9,142 bases of DNA from Bacillota bacterium (lineage in GTDB: Bacteria > Bacillota > Clostridia > Christensenellales > UMGS416), in NCBI GenBank assembly GCA_023421955.1, contig JAEZSE010000010.1, positions 1 through 9,142 of the forward strand, in the 5' to 3' direction. Below the pieces are notes generated by a model. That model did no database searches. It was not told the DNA's origin and worked only from the letters and a program-made list of their open reading frames with translations. Positions within the stretch are counted from its first letter, which is position 1; each line of letters opens with the position of its first letter. Below are positions 5,940-9,142 of this stretch, piece after piece. Made by a program: the position numbers and the translations under genes.

Positions 5940-6642
5940 AATGGGGTATGTGAATAAAACCAGTCCGTTCCTGGTGATGGCCGGCCAAAGCGCGGTTGCG
6001 CTTCTAAACGAAGAGGTCGAAACGGCTTTGCGTACGATCAACTGGGACGACCTTGAGGGCATAAGTCTGGACGCCTGGTTTGAAAATGCGGTCAGCACCC
6101 ATAAGGAACGTCGTTCTGGAATTAGGATTACTGGAAGGTTGCTCTCTTTTGCCGCCTCAATCCTTTTGCTCCTGGTCGCTTTGGCAGCGATTGTATTTGC
6201 TACGGTCGAGCCGGCGCGAGCTTTTCTCATTCGGTTCATAGTGGAACGGTTTCCACAGTACAGCGAGTATTTCATGCATGAGAGCGATGAGGAAACGGGC
6301 TCCGACGAATCTTTCACCGAGCCATCCTACATTCCGCAGGGATTTGAGCTGAATAATAACATGGACACGGACGATTCGCGATTCTTGTCATGGGTCAATG
6401 ATGAAACGGGGCAATCAATTATGTACTCACAGACCAAGGGTGAATCTTCCATCATGCTAGATACCGAGGACGCCCAAGTTGAGCAACTAATAATCAATGG
6501 CCATCCCGTGGAAGTTATTGTGAAGGGTAAGTTAACCACTGTTCAATTCTTTTCGGACGTGTACTGTTATGCCCTCATTACAGATCTCGCCTACGATGAA
6601 TGCATGTGCATCGCCGAAAGCATTCCATACCTCGCCCAATAA
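5926..6642 (+). CDS. Single-pass membrane protein with DUF4367-like domain, probable anti-sigma or sensor partner
   Basis: 238 residues from ATG 5926, preceded by GGGGGAAGG (5909-5917) eight bases upstream. The N-terminal part (about 1-70) is cytoplasmic and would contact the sigma factor; it has no clear zinc anti-sigma HxxxCxxC motif. One membrane segment spans about 73-93 (LSFAASILLLLVALAAIVFAT). The outer part has a DUF4367-like pattern from about 133: PSYIPQGFE, FLSWVNDETGQSIMYSQT, IMLDTEDAQ, a central strand region (VIVKGKLTTVQFFSDVYCYALI), and AYDECMCIAESI near the end. DUF4367 proteins often sit beside ECF sigma genes in clostridia. The 14-base overlap with the sigma gene argues for balanced production of both. 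An anti-sigma role is inference from context; the signal sensed is unknown. Confidence 0.82.
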   Translation: MKRNRMGYVNKTSPFLVMAGQSAVALLNEEVETALRTINWDDLEGISLDAWFENAVSTHKERRSGIRITGRLLSFAASILLLLVALAAIVFATVEPARAFLIRFIVERFPQYSEYFMHESDEETGSDESFTEPSYIPQGFELNNNMDTDDSRFLSWVNDETGQSIMYSQTKGESSIMLDTEDAQVEQLIINGHPVEVIVKGKLTTVQFFSDVYCYALITDLAYDECMCIAESIPYLAQ

Positions 6643-6665
6643 ATATCGAGATCTCTCCCGACTCA

Positions 6666-6722
6666 TTAATATTTTGCGAATCTTGGGATGAATCATGCCG
6701 AGAATACTTGTGTTTACTGTGG
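6666..6722 (+). repeat. 57-base imperfect direct repeat, copy 1
   Basis: By eye it matches copy 2 (6958-7014) at about 40 of 57 positions without gaps. Shared blocks include GCGAATC, GATGAA and CTTGT.T. It lies 24 bases behind the membrane protein stop, ahead of a short stretch that ends at a terminator. Confidence 0.55.
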
Positions 6723-6825
6723 TTACCTTGAATCGGTTACCCGGCGAATCGAGAATCGACTACTTATCATTTGACCCGATGGCACGAGTCCATCCCATCA
6801 TTTCTAAGACAACCATATCAGACAT

Positions 6826-6850
6826 ACGCCGAGCTTGCGGCGTTTATTTT
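6826..6850 (+). terminator. Probable rho-independent terminator
   Basis: ACGCCG (6826-6831) and CGGCGT (6838-6843) pair around a six-base loop, followed by a T-rich run (TTATTTT). It could end the sigma/membrane-protein operon or a short transcript starting near copy 1 of the 57-base repeat. Confidence 0.5.
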
Positions 6851-6957
6851 GTCGCGTGAAAGCATCTACGACATGGCGGTTTTTGATAATAGAGCCAAAA
6901 AGACTCAAGAAATCGGAGACTTTTCCTGTAGCGAGGTAGAAATTCTCGTTCTTTTTG

Positions 6958-7014
6958 TTAAGATTCAGCGAATCGTGTGATGAAACCTACTGAAGATGCT
7001 TGTATATAGTGAAG
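6958..7014 (+). repeat. 57-base imperfect direct repeat, copy 2, with likely promoter for the secreted protein
   Basis: This copy ends eight bases before the ribosome binding site of the secreted protein at 7037. It holds TATATAGT (7003-7010), a good -10. About 17 bases upstream is GAAACC (6982-6987), which is not a sigma-A -35 but resembles the GAAC-type -35 used by many ECF sigma factors. Control by the ECF factor at 5379 is inference. Confidence 0.5.
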
Positions 7015-7036
7015 GCACATGAAGGAGGAGAACAGG

Positions 7037-7432
7037 ATGAAATTATCAAGGATTTTTACCTGCGCACTGCTTATCACGGTACTCACCCTAAGCATTCAAC
7101 CCTTGTCCAGTATCGCAGGTGCGTCAACGATGTACACGTATACGAGCTATTCATACGCGGGTTTGTCCATCGATTCGGATAACACTGCAACGGTGTCCGG
7201 CAGTGTGTACGCGAGCAGTTCATCTTACTCCATCAGTGGATCGCTGTATCTGCTACAATACAAGAATGGCAGCTGGGTGACCTACAAGTCGTGGACAACG
7301 GTTACCGGCACTGGTTCGTTGGCTATCTCTCGTACATGCACAGTAGCATCTGGATACTCGTACAAGTCAAAATTTGTGACGAATGTGAATGGAGAGATAG
7401 TGACGAAGTATAGTGCAGAAAATGAAATATAA
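7037..7432 (+). CDS. Small secreted serine/tyrosine-rich protein, unknown function
   Basis: 131 residues from ATG 7037, chosen because GGAGGAG (7024-7030) lies six bases before it; an in-frame ATG at 7019 would sit before this site. A Sec signal peptide is clear: MKLSR, a hydrophobic core (IFTCALLITVLTLSI), and a likely cut after about residue 29 (SIAGA). The mature part of about 100 residues is rich in Ser, Thr, Tyr and Gly with alternating strand-like segments (ATVSGSVYASSSSYSISGSLYLLQY, GSWVTYKSWTTV, GYSYKSKFVTNV), suggesting a small beta-sandwich. Similar small secreted proteins with GSW and GY.Y patterns occur in clostridia, but I cannot name a family with confidence. Its promoter region carries copy 2 of the 57-base repeat. 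No terminator follows, so read-through to the next gene is possible. Confidence 0.75.
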   Translation: MKLSRIFTCALLITVLTLSIQPLSSIAGASTMYTYTSYSYAGLSIDSDNTATVSGSVYASSSSYSISGSLYLLQYKNGSWVTYKSWTTVTGTGSLAISRTCTVASGYSYKSKFVTNVNGEIVTKYSAENEI

Positions 7433-7602
7433 ACCGGTTGTACTTAAAGGCTTTCACGCACATCCGTTCGCTTAATACGCGCACCCAGATAGACGTATAA
7501 CGGTGCATCTGAGCGATGTGAATTATGAATGGGGTGATTCCAATGGAGTAGATGCGTGAGCACCCAGGGACACTTACGGTAAAGAAAGGAATTGGTATAG
7601 CT

Positions 7603-8058
7603 ATGAAGCGTTTAGTAACCATGGTTCTAGTATTGGTATTACTTTTTACCTTTGCCGGATCAGCGTTAGCGGGGGAAGTCGGTTGGACAGTATGGACGAA
7701 GCAGCAGGTTGGGAGTACTGCTCCACAAAACGAACACGAATTTGTACCCACAGGCTCAGGAGATTTCTGGTTTAAGAGCGGAGTTCGCTGCTACGTCCCA
7801 GCGAATACCAGCGTTGATGGCTATGGGCAAATGGGGGTAAGGATTGGGAGTACGAATGCCTTTTATCTATCAACATCTGCAAGTATGACGGCATCCAGCT
7901 ATTATCAGCCCAAGTGGTATCCCTCGGAGTCGAGCTACAATTATAAAACCTCATCGACGAAATACTTTTCCACCTCTTCGACCTATGAATACAGGTGGCA
8001 GTTTCTCAGTATCCCTGCCAACGTAACAACATACATGCGGTTTTCAATGGGATATTAA
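7603..8058 (+). CDS. Second small secreted protein, unknown function
   Basis: 151 residues from ATG 7603. The frame is open from ATG 7552, but the residues before 7603 are unlike a protein start and the signal peptide begins at MKRLVTMVLVLVLLFTFAGSALA, with a cut expected after ALA (residue 23). The ribosome binding site (AAAGGA, 7585-7590) is 12 bases from ATG, somewhat far. The mature protein opens GEVGWTVWTKQQVGSTAPQNEHEF and is rich in Ser, Thr, Tyr and aromatic residues, with only one Cys. It looks like an all-beta extracellular protein. I do not recognise a family. It is not obviously homologous to the protein at 7037, although size, secretion signal and composition are alike. It follows by 170 bases and a strong hairpin ends it. 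Confidence 0.72.
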   Translation: MKRLVTMVLVLVLLFTFAGSALAGEVGWTVWTKQQVGSTAPQNEHEFVPTGSGDFWFKSGVRCYVPANTSVDGYGQMGVRIGSTNAFYLSTSASMTASSYYQPKWYPSESSYNYKTSSTKYFSTSSTYEYRWQFLSIPANVTTYMRFSMGY

Positions 8059-8060
8059 AG

Positions 8061-8109
8061 GTGAGGAAAGATTACCGCCGGCCTGTTCCGGGGCGGCGGT
8101 AATCCTCAC
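8061..8109 (+). terminator. Strong hairpin behind the second secreted protein gene
   Basis: GATTACCGCCG (8070-8080) pairs exactly with CGGCGGTAATC (8094-8104). GTGAG (8061-8065) and CTCAC (8105-8109) extend the stem beyond a four-base bulge. There is no T run, so it may be a non-canonical terminator or a 3' end stabiliser. It starts two bases after the stop codon. Confidence 0.6.
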
Positions 8110-8124
8110 GACAAACCGGAATCC

Positions 8125-8138
8125 TGAAAGCGCTTAAC
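8125..8138. promoter_or_regulatory. Possible catabolite-responsive (cre-like) site
   Basis: TGAAAGCGCTTAAC agrees with the published cre consensus TGWAANCGNTNWCA except for the last two bases. In Firmicutes CcpA binds such sites to tie genes to sugar supply. It lies 36 bases before the start of the next gene. Short degenerate sites arise by chance, so this is weak. Confidence 0.3.
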
Positions 8139-8159
8139 CTAAGCAATAATCTGCTTTTT

Positions 8160-8166
8160 AAGGAGG
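8160..8166 (+). promoter_or_regulatory. Strong ribosome binding site of the 8174 gene
   Basis: AAGGAGG lies seven bases before ATG 8174 and fixes that start. Just upstream, AAGCA/TGCTT (8141-8156) followed by TTT could form a small AT-rich hairpin. Confidence 0.85.
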
Positions 8167-8173
8167 CTGGAAC

Positions 8174-9142
8174 ATGAATCGACTCGCGTGTTTTGCGCTC
8201 ACAATCGTACTCATGGCTACCGCCATTCCGGCTCTTGCGAGGCCAGATCCCATACTCAATGGAGATACAGGAAACTGGTTAACCGGCGAGAATTTTGCGA
8301 GTGAGGCGGCGGTTGGCGACGTTTTATATTGTCTTGCGCCCACCTACATGGTCCTACATATCTACGATACGACGACAGACACGGATAAGGAAATCAGCGC
8401 GCTCATACTGACGGATGAGAAAGACGGCGTTCAATACGGGCGCGTGCCCATCTCCTTGGTTTCAGATGGACAGGAGTTGTATGCGGTGATGGGTACATAC
8501 CAGTATCGGGAAGACGAGGCATCCATACTGGAGGATTTGGGATTTTACCGCCTGATCGTGGGAGAGACATTGACGGACGAACTCATCTGCAATTTGAATT
8601 TGGGGCAGAGCGTTTTGGATCAAGACGCGATCAACGATCAAATCGGAAGCCCAGCATACCAGAATGGCATGTTCCTTTTTACAGTGCCGCCGGAATCGAC
8701 GGCTTTTGAGGCTCTCCCGGACATCCTGTACGCCCTTGACACGGCGAGCGGAGATTTAAAGGTGCTGACGGCGGACTATATCATTGGAAAAATCAGCGCA
8801 TATGAAAATGGTAAGTTCCTCGTTTTCTGCAGTCATATCGAATATGACGAATCCGAACCGATCGGTGAATATGATCTGTATACCCTGGACGCGGACACGG
8901 GGGAGATGGAGCTGAAGGCGGTGTTTCCCGCAGAGGAATGGTATGGCTTGAACGGCATGACTTATTGGATGGGCGCGGTGTATTTTCTATACGGCGGTTC
9001 TATTTGGAAACTCAAAGATTTTGATGTGGCCTCCGTTGAAAAAATAGTCAATTCCCCGGATGGCGCTGGATGGCGAACCATCATTATGGACAGCGGATTA
9101 ATGGTTTGCGCGAACGAGTCAGCCGTATACATTCGGGACATC
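8174..9142 (+). CDS. Secreted propeller-like protein, 3' end outside window
   Basis: The frame is open for 323 codons from ATG 8174 to the window edge with no stop. A signal peptide is clear: MNRLACFALTIVLMATAIPALA, with a cut expected after residue 22. The mature part shows recurring strand-rich units of similar feel: LYCLAPTYMVLHIYDTTTDT, ELYAVMGTYQYRE, MFLFTVPPE followed by ILYALDTASGDLKVLT, FLVFCSHIEY followed by YDLYTLDADTGEMELK, and AVYFLYGGSIWKLKD. The repeated pattern 'LY.LD..TG.(L/M)' is typical of beta-propeller blades. In clostridia long proteins with an N-terminal propeller and a C-terminal ABC solute-binding domain occur, so the missing part could be such a domain; this is inference. 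It may belong to the secreted set controlled by the sigma/anti-sigma pair, or stand alone behind its own leader (8110-8173). Confidence 0.8.
   Translation, partial: MNRLACFALTIVLMATAIPALARPDPILNGDTGNWLTGENFASEAAVGDVLYCLAPTYMVLHIYDTTTDTDKEISALILTDEKDGVQYGRVPISLVSDGQELYAVMGTYQYREDEASILEDLGFYRLIVGETLTDELICNLNLGQSVLDQDAINDQIGSPAYQNGMFLFTVPPESTAFEALPDILYALDTASGDLKVLTADYIIGKISAYENGKFLVFCSHIEYDESEPIGEYDLYTLDADTGEMELKAVFPAEEWYGLNGMTYWMGAVYFLYGGSIWKLKDFDVASVEKIVNSPDGAGWRTIIMDSGLMVCANESAVYIRDI

Larger units (their letters stand above)
6643..7018. other. Regulatory-looking intergenic region
   Basis: No convincing gene. It holds two diverged copies of a 57-base repeat (6666-6722 and 6958-7014) and a hairpin terminator between them (6826-6850). 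GAATCG occurs at 6731, 6749, 6756 and 6970, with a variant GAATCT at 6678, and GGTTACC occurs twice (6721 and 6736). A TTG-started frame at 6771-6980 lacks a ribosome binding site. Confidence 0.5.

Noticed and set aside
6771..6980. 69-residue open frame between the membrane protein and secreted protein genes
   Set aside because: It starts with TTG without a ribosome binding site, contains a terminator-like hairpin and overlaps copy 2 of the 57-base repeat.
7323..7751. 142-residue open frame on the minus strand
   Set aside because: It runs antisense across the ends of two genes with signal peptides and has no ribosome binding site.
1..9142. CRISPR array, rRNA or complete insertion sequence
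   Set aside because: I found no regularly spaced repeats, no rRNA signature sequence and no transposase with flanking inverted repeats.

Overview
The window looks like the chromosome of a Gram-positive, clostridia-type Firmicute. The clues are strong AGGAGG-type ribosome binding sites, a mid-GC base composition, an ECF sigma factor overlapping a DUF4367-type membrane gene, a Firmicute-style GNAT, and Sec-secreted small proteins. I cannot name the genus; a gut clostridial lineage is my best inference.

Left part (1-2380): a visibly GC-rich mobile-element segment. It holds the C-terminal part of a P4/D5-type phage or plasmid primase-helicase cut by the window edge, a 20-bp perfect inverted repeat made of ten-base tandem units just behind it (1208-1298), and a phage-type sigma-70 factor ending at a strong terminator (2336-2380). 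No terminase, capsid or integrase gene follows, so this is the end of an element or a truncated remnant.

Middle part (2381-5378): a GNAT acetyltransferase with its own promoter, a gene-poor stretch, then on the minus strand a small membrane-anchored GT51-like transglycosylase with a clear promoter and an altered catalytic motif. About 1.1 kb without a convincing intact gene follows. It contains a possible gene 3' end with a terminator (4444-4645), a sequence with the exact geometry of a tRNA 3' end (4773-4796), a 14-bp perfect hairpin (4849-4887), and a second, opposite tRNA T-arm-like sequence (4937-4956). The two T-arm-like sequences sit almost symmetrically about the hairpin. This looks like a scar or attachment region.

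Right part (5302-9142): a signalling and secretion locus. A good sigma-A-type promoter leads to an ECF sigma gene whose start codon is the last unit of an (AT)8 run. The sigma gene overlaps a single-pass membrane protein with an extracytoplasmic DUF4367-like domain, the probable anti-sigma partner. Two small secreted proteins of unknown function follow, then a secreted propeller-like protein that runs off the window. A diverged 57-nt direct repeat lies behind the membrane protein gene and again immediately before the first secreted protein gene. The working hypothesis is that the sigma/anti-sigma pair senses an envelope signal and controls the secreted genes downstream. The arrangement suggests this but does not prove it.
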